DNA from: JAYUZR01 sp043751595
Lineage (GTDB): Bacteria; Patescibacteriota; UBA1384; CAILIB01
Reading direction: 5' to 3'
Length of the DNA stretch: 42,970 bases
Assembly: GCA_043751595.1 (NCBI GenBank)
Contig: JAYUZR010000008.1
Span: 1 to 42,970, forward strand
Shown: in pieces, positions 23,583-31,376 of the stretch
How positions within the stretch are numbered: position 1 is the stretch's first letter
Layout of the letters: every line of letters begins with the position of its first letter
Made by a program: the position numbers and the translations under genes
The notes under the pieces: generated by a model
The model's database searches: none
The model's input: only the letters and a program-made list of their open reading frames with translations
Told to the model about the DNA's origin: nothing

Positions 23583-25961
23583 TTAGCGGGCAGAAGGAAG
23601 AGTACTAGGAGAAGGCGATGGACTAGCACTGGCCGCAGGCGAAGCTGAAGCACTAGGTGATGGAGATGGTGAAGCGACAACCGCAGGCTTGGTAGGATGC
23701 GCCTTAAAGGTAGTGGCTTTAGTAGCCTCAAAGTACGAGAAGGCGGCACCTTTTTTAGCATCAACATCAACCGTATTTTCGGCAACACTGCGCAGGAGGT
23801 AATCAGACCCATCGGTAGATGAATACTCGTACCAATACACTTCTGCAAGAGGGTCAACCGGCATCTTGCCCAGATACTTTGGTACCAGAGCTGCAAAGAG
23901 CGTCTTACTACTGCGGGTTTGCTGATATGGAGTAACCACTGGGTACTTACCCTCTTTTGCTTGATACGCTGCCAAGGCCTCCTGGATAAGCTCGAGATCC
24001 AGCTTGCGCTGGTTATCGCGGGTAAGGGCATCTTGCGCGGAAGCGGTAGACGCGGCGGGAACGGTAGTAATAGGATCTCCAACCGAAGCGATAGCGATGC
24101 CGGTAGGCTCAAGTGCACCCGTCTGCGAAACCGGAGCGGGAAGGTTATCGGTAATACCAAGCTGAGCCAAGAACTGCTGGGCCGAGATAGCCGGAATTAC
24201 CACGGTATCGCTGCCAGTATGTAGTGGAGCAACGGCGGTAGCTAGTTCTTCTGGCGTGGTGCCATCCCAATTACTAAGCTTCCAGTTACCGGTAACCGTA
24301 TATTTATGACTTTGGTAGGTAGCAGTTACACCCAAGGTAAAGGCAATAGGCGCACCGGTTCCCCACGCGTAGCCAACCTGAGCCTCGGGCTCGGTAAAGG
24401 TAAGGGCGCCATCAGGGAAGGCCTTGGCAAAAATAGTTGGATCCAGGGTGTAGGTATAGCGAGCAACGCGCTCACCAGTACTTGCCTTACCGTTTACATA
24501 GTCGTGAGCATTGGTAGCGCTGGCCAAAATAGCACTGATAAGATCTGGACGAAGCGAAGTAAAGAGTGGGTGTTTAGCAAGATCGATGGCCGGAACGGTT
24601 GCCTGCTTGGTTACGGCATTATTGGGGAAAACAGCACCAAGGGTACCACCGGCAGCAGCCGAATCGAGCACCAAAGGAACTGGCTCACCTTCGTTAATAG
24701 TAACGTCAGCGCTCATCATCCAACTTGGTTTTTCGCCCGCCTCTACCTGCGCCGAGTTCTGAGAAATAACTGCCTTTACCAGCGCAACTTTAACCGCACC
24801 ACCCGTATTGCCACCTGGGAGTTCGGTAGTGGTAGATTCAACCACCTGAGTAACATTGGTCACACCCACCGCTTGGTAGGCCCGCATCTGAACAAACTCC
24901 TTAGCATTCAGAGCTAAGGTCATGCCATCGGGAGAAATCTTACTAATAGCCGTGTAGAGTACCGGGATACGAATACCGCCATACACTGCGCCTGTAAGAC
25001 CGCCGCCGACCAAGCCAAGGAATACAACAATTACCAACAAAAGACGGAGAGGATTCCCTTTCTTTTTACCCCCTACCAAAATAGGGTTATCTTTTCGGAC
25101 TTCTGGAGCGGCGGGATTTGCCGGTGGAACAGGCATCATTGGTGTAGTTGGGACTGGGAATGGAATGGGTGGAATAGTGGCATCAAGTGGATTAGTGCCA
25201 GCCATACCATCGAGAGGATCTGCCTCTTCCTGGATAGGATTAAGAGCCGAAAAAGGAGTCTTAGTGGGAATAGCGGGGATTTTCTCAAGTGCTTCCATTT
25301 CTACATTTCCGGTGCCCATACGAGTTGGGGCATCATCAAGATCTTTGTCGTCGCGCTGAGGAACAATAGGAGCCCCTCCCCCACCGTTGGCGCTTCCTGG
25401 CATCGATAACCCGCCAAAAAGTTGATTTTTACTTGAGGCCGAAGCACCTCCCTGAGGTGCCCTACCTGGAACAGCGGCAGCTTCTTGAGCAGACGAAAAA
25501 GCTGCTTCGTCCATTTGAGGAAGGGCGAAGGGATCGGTAGGTGCTGCCGCTGCCTGTTGCAGTAACTCTTCGCGACTGAGTGCGGGAACCTGGATAGTTG
25601 GCTTTGCCTGAGCAATAGAGGGAACTGGAGCGGGTGCGGCGGGAGCTGGCATTGGAGCAGCTGGCACTGGCGGAGGAGGTGGAGGTACGGCCGTACTCAT
25701 CGGGCTTACCGAAAGGCCAGCCCCGGGCATGGTGGCAGTGGAGAGTACCCGAGCTGGACTAAACTGATCGAGCGCTGCATCTTCGGCATCAACATCTAAT
25801 TCCTCATCCAAGGGAGATGCACTTGCTGGAAGTGACGCCGCCGCAGGAGCGGCGGGTGCAGGAGATGCAGGCGGAGGCCACACGGCGCCAGGACTAGGTG
25901 GTGTAGGAGGAATAACCGGTGGAATAGGAGTTGCTTGAGGTGAAAAAGGTGAATCTGCCAT
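23583..25961 (-). CDS. Proline-rich membrane protein with pseudopilin-like C-terminus
   Basis: A 792-residue protein. Residues 1-300 are a long Pro/Ala/Ser-rich cytoplasmic-looking region (PPVIPPTPPSPG). One membrane helix lies near 305-330 (LRLLLVIVVFLGLVGGG). A large beta-rich extracytoplasmic part follows. About 655-750 resembles the globular part of GspG-type pseudopilins: DNQRKLDLELIQEALAAYQ, GKYPVVTPYQ, LGKMPVDPLAEVYWYEYS, DYLLRSVAEN. A Ser/Pro/Ala repeat tail ends the protein. There is no pilin signal at the N-terminus, so it is not a classical pilin. Probably a cell-envelope protein. Confidence 0.65.
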   Translation of the reverse strand: MADSPFSPQATPIPPVIPPTPPSPGAVWPPPASPAPAAPAAASLPASASPLDEELDVDAEDAALDQFSPARVLSTATMPGAGLSVSPMSTAVPPPPPPVPAAPMPAPAAPAPVPSIAQAKPTIQVPALSREELLQQAAAAPTDPFALPQMDEAAFSSAQEAAAVPGRAPQGGASASSKNQLFGGLSMPGSANGGGGAPIVPQRDDKDLDDAPTRMGTGNVEMEALEKIPAIPTKTPFSALNPIQEEADPLDGMAGTNPLDATIPPIPFPVPTTPMMPVPPANPAAPEVRKDNPILVGGKKKGNPLRLLLVIVVFLGLVGGGLTGAVYGGIRIPVLYTAISKISPDGMTLALNAKEFVQMRAYQAVGVTNVTQVVESTTTELPGGNTGGAVKVALVKAVISQNSAQVEAGEKPSWMMSADVTINEGEPVPLVLDSAAAGGTLGAVFPNNAVTKQATVPAIDLAKHPLFTSLRPDLISAILASATNAHDYVNGKASTGERVARYTYTLDPTIFAKAFPDGALTFTEPEAQVGYAWGTGAPIAFTLGVTATYQSHKYTVTGNWKLSNWDGTTPEELATAVAPLHTGSDTVVIPAISAQQFLAQLGITDNLPAPVSQTGALEPTGIAIASVGDPITTVPAASTASAQDALTRDNQRKLDLELIQEALAAYQAKEGKYPVVTPYQQTRSSKTLFAALVPKYLGKMPVDPLAEVYWYEYSSTDGSDYLLRSVAENTVDVDAKKGAAFSYFEATKATTFKAHPTKPAVVASPSPSPSASASPAASASPSPSPSTLPSAR

Positions 25962-25969
25962 AAGAGAAC

Positions 25970-27223
25970 TTAAGGGATAAGCTCGAGCGCTTTTGAAACT
26001 TGCGCATCTTCAGAGCTAATAGTTGTACCTGTAGGCAAGGATACGATTACATCGGGCTTAAGACCCTCTTTATCAATACCCACTCCCTTAGGAGTAAACC
26101 ATTTGCGTACCGTTAGCTTAACACTACCTTTGTTTTTTAGCTCGAATAATCGCTGCTCACTTCCTTTACCAAAACTCTGAGTTCCTACAATCTGAGCGAC
26201 TCCATAGTCGCGCAGGGCGCCGGCGACAATCTCGCTCGCAGAAGCACTTCCGCCATTTACTAGCACAATAATAGGAATATGGGCCGGAATAATCTGCTTG
26301 CCGTCTTTAGCTGGAACCCACTCCTCTTTCCCAAAACGATCTCGCTCAATAAGGGCTGTACGAGCCTGAAGTGCCGGTTCTGTACTACTAGCAAGTGCCC
26401 TCTTATCCGGAAGAAGATCGCTTAAGAGGCTAGCTGCGGAACTTACAAATCCGCCGGGATTATTGCGAAGGTCGAGAATAAGGCCTTTTGTTCCTGCACC
26501 AACCTTGCCAAGTTCGGTGGTAAGCTGGGCGGCAGAATCGTTGGTAAAGCTTGCTAGACGCACGTAAGCAACCTCGTTGTTACGAAGCATCTTTAGCTTC
26601 ACGTTAGCAGGAGTAATAGTATCTCGCTTAATTACAATCTTGATCGGAGCAGTGGCCCCAGCCCGAATAACCGTAAGAGTAACCTCGGTTCCTTTTTCAC
26701 CCCGAATCTTCGAAATTACTTCGTCCAGAGTTTGATTGGCTACCGTCTTACCATCTACCTCGGCAACAATATCTTGCGCCACAATACCTGCCTTTTCGGC
26801 CGGACTTCCCTCCAATGGTGCAACTACGGTGACCAGGCCATTTTTCATTTCAAGCTCCGCCCCAATCCCACCAAAACTACCCTGCAGCTGAGTCATAAAG
26901 TCTTTTGCCTCAGCAGGCGGCAGATAAAGTGAATAAGGATCGCCCAAATTACCTACCATTCCAGCGATGGCGCCATCTACTCGCTTTTCTTGTGGCTTAT
27001 CACCGTAAAAATTTGCATCAACTTCGTTCCAGGCATCCCAAAAAAGGGAGAAATCGACCGGCCCTGCTTGGCCAATAAGTGCGCCGCCGCTCCTGCGCTG
27101 ACCTAAACGATACCCGGCCAAACCAGTAAGCGAGGCGATAACGGCCACCACCATAACCATCGAGATAGTCCGGAGTACGGCAGAGGAGCTGAGTTTTGAA
27201 AATGAAAATAAACGGCGAGCCAT
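25970..27223 (-). CDS. ctpA: C-terminal processing protease (S41)
   Basis: An exported Ser/Lys protease of the Prc/CtpA family, 417 aa. Membrane anchor about 15-40, PDZ about 113-200 (GIGAELEMKNGLVTVVAPLE, AEKAGIVAQDIVAEVDG), catalytic core with Ser328 (GGSASASEIVAGAL) and Lys353 (QSFGKGSEQ). Such proteases trim envelope proteins and can regulate murein hydrolases; here it follows the FtsEX-linked M23 hydrolase by ten bases. Confidence 0.95.
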   Translation of the reverse strand: MARRLFSFSKLSSSAVLRTISMVMVVAVIASLTGLAGYRLGQRRSGGALIGQAGPVDFSLFWDAWNEVDANFYGDKPQEKRVDGAIAGMVGNLGDPYSLYLPPAEAKDFMTQLQGSFGGIGAELEMKNGLVTVVAPLEGSPAEKAGIVAQDIVAEVDGKTVANQTLDEVISKIRGEKGTEVTLTVIRAGATAPIKIVIKRDTITPANVKLKMLRNNEVAYVRLASFTNDSAAQLTTELGKVGAGTKGLILDLRNNPGGFVSSAASLLSDLLPDKRALASSTEPALQARTALIERDRFGKEEWVPAKDGKQIIPAHIPIIVLVNGGSASASEIVAGALRDYGVAQIVGTQSFGKGSEQRLFELKNKGSVKLTVRKWFTPKGVGIDKEGLKPDVIVSLPTGTTISSEDAQVSKALELIP

Positions 27224-27233
27224 GCAAAAATAA

Positions 27234-28382
27234 TTATTTACCAGTCATATGCCCATACAGGGTAACCAAGCCATTATCGTGTTGGATGGCCACGGCATTA
27301 CCGTATCCTCCATAATATTGGCTCAATACAATTGTACCACCTGCAGCCGCTCGCACCGCCTGTCCGTACGGGCCAGCAAGATCTACTCCGGTATGAATCG
27401 AGCCACCGTACGCCCCGGATTGTGCCCAGCTGGTGTAGCCAAACCCTTGGGTGATTGTGTAATCACCAACCGGATAATTAAAGGTTCCATTATTTAGATA
27501 CGGCATCGGGTCTACCGCCGAGCCATTAGCCCGAACCTCGAAGTGAACATGGGGACCAGTTGAAAAACCAGTACTACCCAGGTGGCCAATTATGTCACCC
27601 GCGTTTACTCTAATACCAGTACCCGCACCAAGCGCCTGCCCTGCCTTTGCCGCATTAAGGGCCGCAGTAAGCGCAGCCGAGATTTGCTGCTCAATTTTAG
27701 CAAGCTGTAATTTGGCCGAGTTAGCCTGTGAAGCGTACTCCGCAGCGGCACTCTGCGCATTGGCCTTAAGTCTTTTTTGCAGGGCAACCGTATCAGCCAA
27801 GCCTTCTTCTTGTGCTTGCTGCTGGCTTTGTAAGCTAAGTAAATCTTCTCGCTTCTTACTAAGCGTATCGCGGTTGCGCTCCACCTGCGCCCTGGCTTCT
27901 TGGGTCTTCTTGTATACCTCGGCCACCGATCGGCGAAGGGCAGCTACCTGTGCCTCCTGTTCTTCACGAACACTGAGCTTTTCATTTCCAAACATCCAGA
28001 TATCACTATCTTGAGAGACACTCAGCTTATACAGCTCGCGAACCATCGCATTTTGCTGATCACCAATCCGGCGCAAATCAGATTCTAATCTGGCTAAATC
28101 TTGGTTTTTTTCAGCTACCTGAGTACCGGTCTCCTGGATGGCAGTCGTGGTTTGCTCCAGGGCACTATCAAGATAATTAATCTCATTATTTACCTGCTTA
28201 ATTAAGGCTGCGGCCTTCTCGGCCTCAGTCTGTTTTTGATTAGCTTGCTGCTCATACTGTTTAGCGCGCTGCTCTAGGGCTTGCTTTTGCGCATCAAGCT
28301 CCTTAACCGTTGCCCCCTCTACAAACGTAGGGAGCGCTATCAGCCCGACCGCAAGCAAAAACGGCAGAAGCTTATTCCACAT
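27234..28382 (-). CDS. FtsEX-linked coiled-coil M23 murein hydrolase, permuted LytM domain
   Basis: An EnvC/NlpD-like protein, 382 aa. Signal peptide 1-23, long coiled coil about 25-240, then an M23/LytM domain. The order is unusual: the segment that normally ends the domain (GHLGSTGFSTGPHVHFEVR, His278/His280, then NGSAVDPMPYL) comes first. The part that normally starts it (HTGVDLAG with His330 and Asp334, then GGYGNAVAIQHDNG and LYGHM with His378) ends the protein. All zinc ligands and the catalytic His are therefore present but circularly permuted. It lies directly after ftsE-ftsX, so it is probably activated at the septum by FtsX. Confidence 0.88.
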   Translation of the reverse strand: MWNKLLPFLLAVGLIALPTFVEGATVKELDAQKQALEQRAKQYEQQANQKQTEAEKAAALIKQVNNEINYLDSALEQTTTAIQETGTQVAEKNQDLARLESDLRRIGDQQNAMVRELYKLSVSQDSDIWMFGNEKLSVREEQEAQVAALRRSVAEVYKKTQEARAQVERNRDTLSKKREDLLSLQSQQQAQEEGLADTVALQKRLKANAQSAAAEYASQANSAKLQLAKIEQQISAALTAALNAAKAGQALGAGTGIRVNAGDIIGHLGSTGFSTGPHVHFEVRANGSAVDPMPYLNNGTFNYPVGDYTITQGFGYTSWAQSGAYGGSIHTGVDLAGPYGQAVRAAAGGTIVLSQYYGGYGNAVAIQHDNGLVTLYGHMTGK

Positions 28383-28390
28383 GATACAAC

Positions 28391-29347
28391 CTAGCGTTCG
28401 CGGAGATACCGGTGGGCCGCAATCATGCTGCAGATAACCCCAAGCAACACGCCAAGCAGTATCTGCATCGCAATCAACTGACTCACGGCATTAGAGAACC
28501 CTGCCTGGCTGACAATGTTTTGGAAGGTTGGGCCCAGGAGCTCGTTAAAGTAGTTGGTACTTCCTTGGATAAGATTCTCTTGGAGAGTTATTTGTATCCA
28601 GCGCATTAACACGTAGCAGAATAATCCGGCAAAGACGGCACCACCAAACCCGAAGAGAGAGCCTTCAATAAGGAACGGACCGCGGATATAACTTGGTGTT
28701 GCCCCCACCAAGCGCATCACTTCAATCTCTTCTCGACGAGCAAAGATTGCCAGGCGAATGGTATTAAGGATAACCAGGACGGAAACCACCACAAAGAAGA
28801 GGCTCATCAGCAAGCCAATGCCGCGAACCACACTACTTACCCTGGTGTATTGATCGATTAAGCCTTTGTTACTGCGGTAGCTAGTATCTTCTACAATGCT
28901 CTGGAAGCGGTCTTGGCGAATAAAGGCATCAAGCGTTTCTATTTGAGTTGGACTACTAAAGTGCAAGTCTACCTGGCGTGGAAGCGGATTATTATCGGCG
29001 GTAATAATACCCTTAAGGGCCTCAATCTGGCCTAAGCGCTCTTCGAAACGGGCGCGCACCTGGTCTTTGCCCAGATACGAGCTACTGGCTACTTCTGGGC
29101 GCGCCTTTACTTGGGCGTAAAAAGAATCGACATCAGCATCGGCCGCTTCGTCTTTTACAAACACCACGTAATCAATTTTGGCGTTAAACTCTTGTAACTG
29201 ACGAGCGACTACCGTATCGGCCAATAGTGAAACAGTAACAATAGTGATGGTGAGCGCCATCGTAAAAATGGCAATAATCGAGAGCCAAAAGTTGCGCCTA
29301 AAGCCCTGTAATCCGTAGGAAAAAATGCGCAGGAGAGTAATCATCAT
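28391..29347 (-). CDS. ftsX: Cell division protein FtsX
   Basis: The membrane subunit of FtsEX, which transmits ATP hydrolysis to peptidoglycan hydrolases, 318 aa. An N-terminal helix (about 20-45), an extracellular domain (about 50-170), then three helices with the FtsX-type segment LAIFARREEIEVMRLVGATP. Its ATG overlaps the ftsE stop (ATGA). The M23 hydrolase follows after eight bases. Confidence 0.95.
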   Translation of the reverse strand: MMITLLRIFSYGLQGFRRNFWLSIIAIFTMALTITIVTVSLLADTVVARQLQEFNAKIDYVVFVKDEAADADVDSFYAQVKARPEVASSSYLGKDQVRARFEERLGQIEALKGIITADNNPLPRQVDLHFSSPTQIETLDAFIRQDRFQSIVEDTSYRSNKGLIDQYTRVSSVVRGIGLLMSLFFVVVSVLVILNTIRLAIFARREEIEVMRLVGATPSYIRGPFLIEGSLFGFGGAVFAGLFCYVLMRWIQITLQENLIQGSTNYFNELLGPTFQNIVSQAGFSNAVSQLIAMQILLGVLLGVICSMIAAHRYLRER

Positions 29348-30324
29348 ACCAGGTATAATCCCTTCTCTTGATCAGAAACAATTTGGCCTGCACGCATGGT
29401 AATAACCCGGCGCTTGAGCGCATCGACAATCTCACGATCGTGAGTGGCCAGAATTACCATGGTTCCAGACTTATTAATCTTAAAAAGGAGCTCGATAATT
29501 TCCCAGGTGTTTACTGGGTCGAGGTTTCCGGTTGGCTCGTCGGCAATCAAAATTTTTGGATCATGAATAAGAGCACGAGCAATCGCTACGCGCTGCTGCT
29601 CGCCACCGGAAAGCTCGTGCGGGAAGCTGGCTTGCTTGTGGGCCATACCTACGGTATCCAGCATAAGAGGCACTCGCTTGCGGATTTCTTTGGTAGCAAA
29701 GCCCGAAACCTCGAGCGCGAAGGCAACATTCTCTCCCACCGTTTTATTAGGGAGAAGCTTAAAATCTTGAAACACCACCCCAACCTTGCGGCGATAATAC
29801 GGAAGCTCCCACGGACGAAGCATGGTAATATCTCGCCCAGCCACCACAATGCGACCAGCATCTGGGCGCTCTTGCAGGGTAAGGCATTTAATCAGAGTAG
29901 ATTTTCCGGCGCCAGAAGGCCCTACTAAACTTAAGAACTCTCCCTTATATAATTTAAGGGAGACATGATCGAGAGCAAGATGTTTTTTGTGATACCGCTT
30001 AACCACTTCCTTAAACTCGACTAGTACTGGGCGATTAAGCACCTCAGCCGGCTCCTCTCCAATGTGAGAAGCTGCCTTACTTTCTGCTACCACCTTGGCG
30101 GCAGAGGTAGGGGCGGGGCTAGGAGCGGCAAGCTCTGGCTGAGAACTAAGCGGGCGCTTGCGCACAACTGGCTTACGGCCAATACTGCGACGCTTAGCCG
30201 TTTCTTGTTTTACAAGATCGCTACCAGCGTGTGATGCCGATTTCTCCGGTACATCGGGTGAGGATTCTGCCGCCGCAGGCTTTGTGGTGTCGGCTTCAGC
30301 AGGCTCGGAGTAGTTACTAGGCAT
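29344..30324 (-). CDS. ftsE: Cell division ATP-binding protein FtsE with N-terminal extension
   Basis: The ATPase of FtsEX, 326 aa against about 220 usually. The ABC domain starts near residue 100: Walker A GPSGAGKST (135-143), signature LSGGEQQRVAIARAL, Walker B ILIADEPTGNLD, and the H-loop ATHDRE. Residues 1-98 are an extra disordered region rich in Ala, Pro, Ser, Lys and Arg (KRRSIGRKPVVRKRPLS). The long start is supported by TAGAAT lying exactly six bases before its ATG. It ends in TGA, so TGA is a stop codon here. First gene of a reverse-strand run reaching 19762. Confidence 0.94.
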   Translation of the reverse strand: MPSNYSEPAEADTTKPAAAESSPDVPEKSASHAGSDLVKQETAKRRSIGRKPVVRKRPLSSQPELAAPSPAPTSAAKVVAESKAASHIGEEPAEVLNRPVLVEFKEVVKRYHKKHLALDHVSLKLYKGEFLSLVGPSGAGKSTLIKCLTLQERPDAGRIVVAGRDITMLRPWELPYYRRKVGVVFQDFKLLPNKTVGENVAFALEVSGFATKEIRKRVPLMLDTVGMAHKQASFPHELSGGEQQRVAIARALIHDPKILIADEPTGNLDPVNTWEIIELLFKINKSGTMVILATHDREIVDALKRRVITMRAGQIVSDQEKGLYLV

Positions 30325-30330
30325 GGTCTG

Positions 30331-30336
30331 ATTCTA
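30331..30336 (-). promoter_or_regulatory. Leaderless-type -10 of ftsE
   Basis: TAGAAT followed by exactly six bases and the ftsE ATG; no SD sequence. A likely promoter for the envelope/division block. Confidence 0.6.
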
Positions 30337-30381
30337 CGCTGATTTAGCGGTTTGGACAAACCATATGAAGCCCCAATTACC

Positions 30382-31098
30382 TTATGTGGAAGCCAAAAAG
30401 TCTCTTACTAATTGCCTTGCTTCTTCCTCACTTTTAACCCAGACAAGATTCGGATGACGACGGAACCAGGTGTATTGCCGTTTAATAAACTGGTTAATCG
30501 CTGTATTAGTTAGCGCAAGTGCCGCCTCGTAAGAAACTTCCCCTCGCAGATACTGGGTAAAGTAGCGGTATTCCATTCCGCAGGTTTCTAGCCATTCAGC
30601 CGAAACTCCCGCAGCAAGCAGACCTTCTATTTCTGCCAGCAGGCCCTGTTTTAGCCAGGTTTCCGTGCGCTCGACAGCTCGTTTTTTAAGTGCTTCACGC
30701 TCCCAAGCAATGCCCATTTCTAGCACCCTGTAGCGAGGCTTTGCCACTTTTTCTCCTTTACCACTAAACTCATAGCCGAGCGTAACCGATTCGGCGTAGA
30801 GGCCACTGCCGCCCACTAAAATCGGTAGGATTTTCTTCTGATGGAGATCGTCGATACAGGCATATGCCTCGGCCTGGTACTGGGCTACCGTAACTTTCTC
30901 GCCTGGATTCTTCCAATCTACCAAGTGTTGCGCCACTGGGAGATCTAGCTCTTTAGCTGTACCGATATCCATCCCCCGATACACCTGCTTAGAATCAGCC
31001 GAAACTAATTCACCCCCAAACTCTAGCGCAAGCGCAGTTGCGAGCGCAGTCTTACCTGAAGCAGTGGGACCAACAATGGCAATGAGCGGATTAATCAT
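30382..31098 (-). CDS. miaA: tRNA dimethylallyltransferase, short form
   Basis: Adds a dimethylallyl group from DMAPP to A37 of tRNAs that read UNN codons. The P-loop GPTASGKT, VSADSKQVYRGMDIGTAK and ILVGGSGLY motifs are intact, as are the C-terminal TNTAINQFIKRQYTWFR helices. At 238 aa it is about 60-70 residues shorter than usual: the helical insertion with the DP..A..IHPND..R segment is missing, the chain passing from GYEFSGKGEK to RYRVLEMGI. GATACT lies six bases before the ATG. It uses the same DMAPP made by the IPP isomerase in this window. Confidence 0.92.
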   Translation of the reverse strand: MINPLIAIVGPTASGKTALATALALEFGGELVSADSKQVYRGMDIGTAKELDLPVAQHLVDWKNPGEKVTVAQYQAEAYACIDDLHQKKILPILVGGSGLYAESVTLGYEFSGKGEKVAKPRYRVLEMGIAWEREALKKRAVERTETWLKQGLLAEIEGLLAAGVSAEWLETCGMEYRYFTQYLRGEVSYEAALALTNTAINQFIKRQYTWFRRHPNLVWVKSEEEARQLVRDFLAST

Positions 31099-31104
31099 TG
31101 ATTA

Positions 31105-31115
31105 AGTATCTAGCA
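31105..31115 (-). promoter_or_regulatory. Leaderless-type -10 of miaA
   Basis: TGCTAGATACT on the reverse strand. Its GATACT part ends exactly six bases before the miaA ATG, with no SD sequence. Confidence 0.45.
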
Positions 31116-31163
31116 GGAGGTATAAAAGGAGGCAAGAAAACAACCGTTCGGAGGAAAATCAAA

Positions 31164-31349
31164 GTGGATTCTTTCTTAACTGGAATGCAGTTGATATGGG
31201 GGCTCTATACGTACGCATGCCTCCTAGTAGGACTGCTGCTGAATCTCAGCTTTCTCTACCTACTCATTTTTGAGTGGCACTTCCTGCACTGGCATATCTT
31301 CGGTGCACCAAATAGCCAATATATACCGCCGCCCCCTCGCACTCGCTAA
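31164..31349 (+). CDS. Small membrane protein, 61 aa
   Basis: One or two hydrophobic helices (LIWGLYTYACLLVGLLLNLS, FLYLLIFEWHF) followed by a His/Pro-rich tail (HWHIFGAP, PPPPRTR). Start GTG at 31164 is chosen because GGAGG lies nine bases ahead; the frame is open back to 31098, but that part is basic and overlaps the miaA start. Its last codons form the left arm of a terminator. No family recognised. Confidence 0.5.
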   Translation: MDSFLTGMQLIWGLYTYACLLVGLLLNLSFLYLLIFEWHFLHWHIFGAPNSQYIPPPPRTR

Positions 31350-31357
31350 GGGGCGGC
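31328..31357 (+). terminator. Terminator overlapping the end of the 61-aa gene
   Basis: An 8-bp stem GCCGCCCC/GGGGCGGC (31328-31335 with 31350-31357), then ACCCTTTTG. The left arm encodes the Pro run of the preceding protein. Confidence 0.65.
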
Positions 31358-31376
31358 ACCCTTTTGCCTAAAAGTG

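Noticed and set aside
24306..24917. 203-codon forward frame
   Set aside because: Antisense inside the 792-aa gene, with low-complexity Gly/Ser/Asn composition typical of a shadow frame.
29344..29347. Alternative genetic code with TGA read as an amino acid
   Set aside because: ftsE ends with an in-frame TGA at the expected place, overlapping the ftsX start, so TGA is a stop codon.
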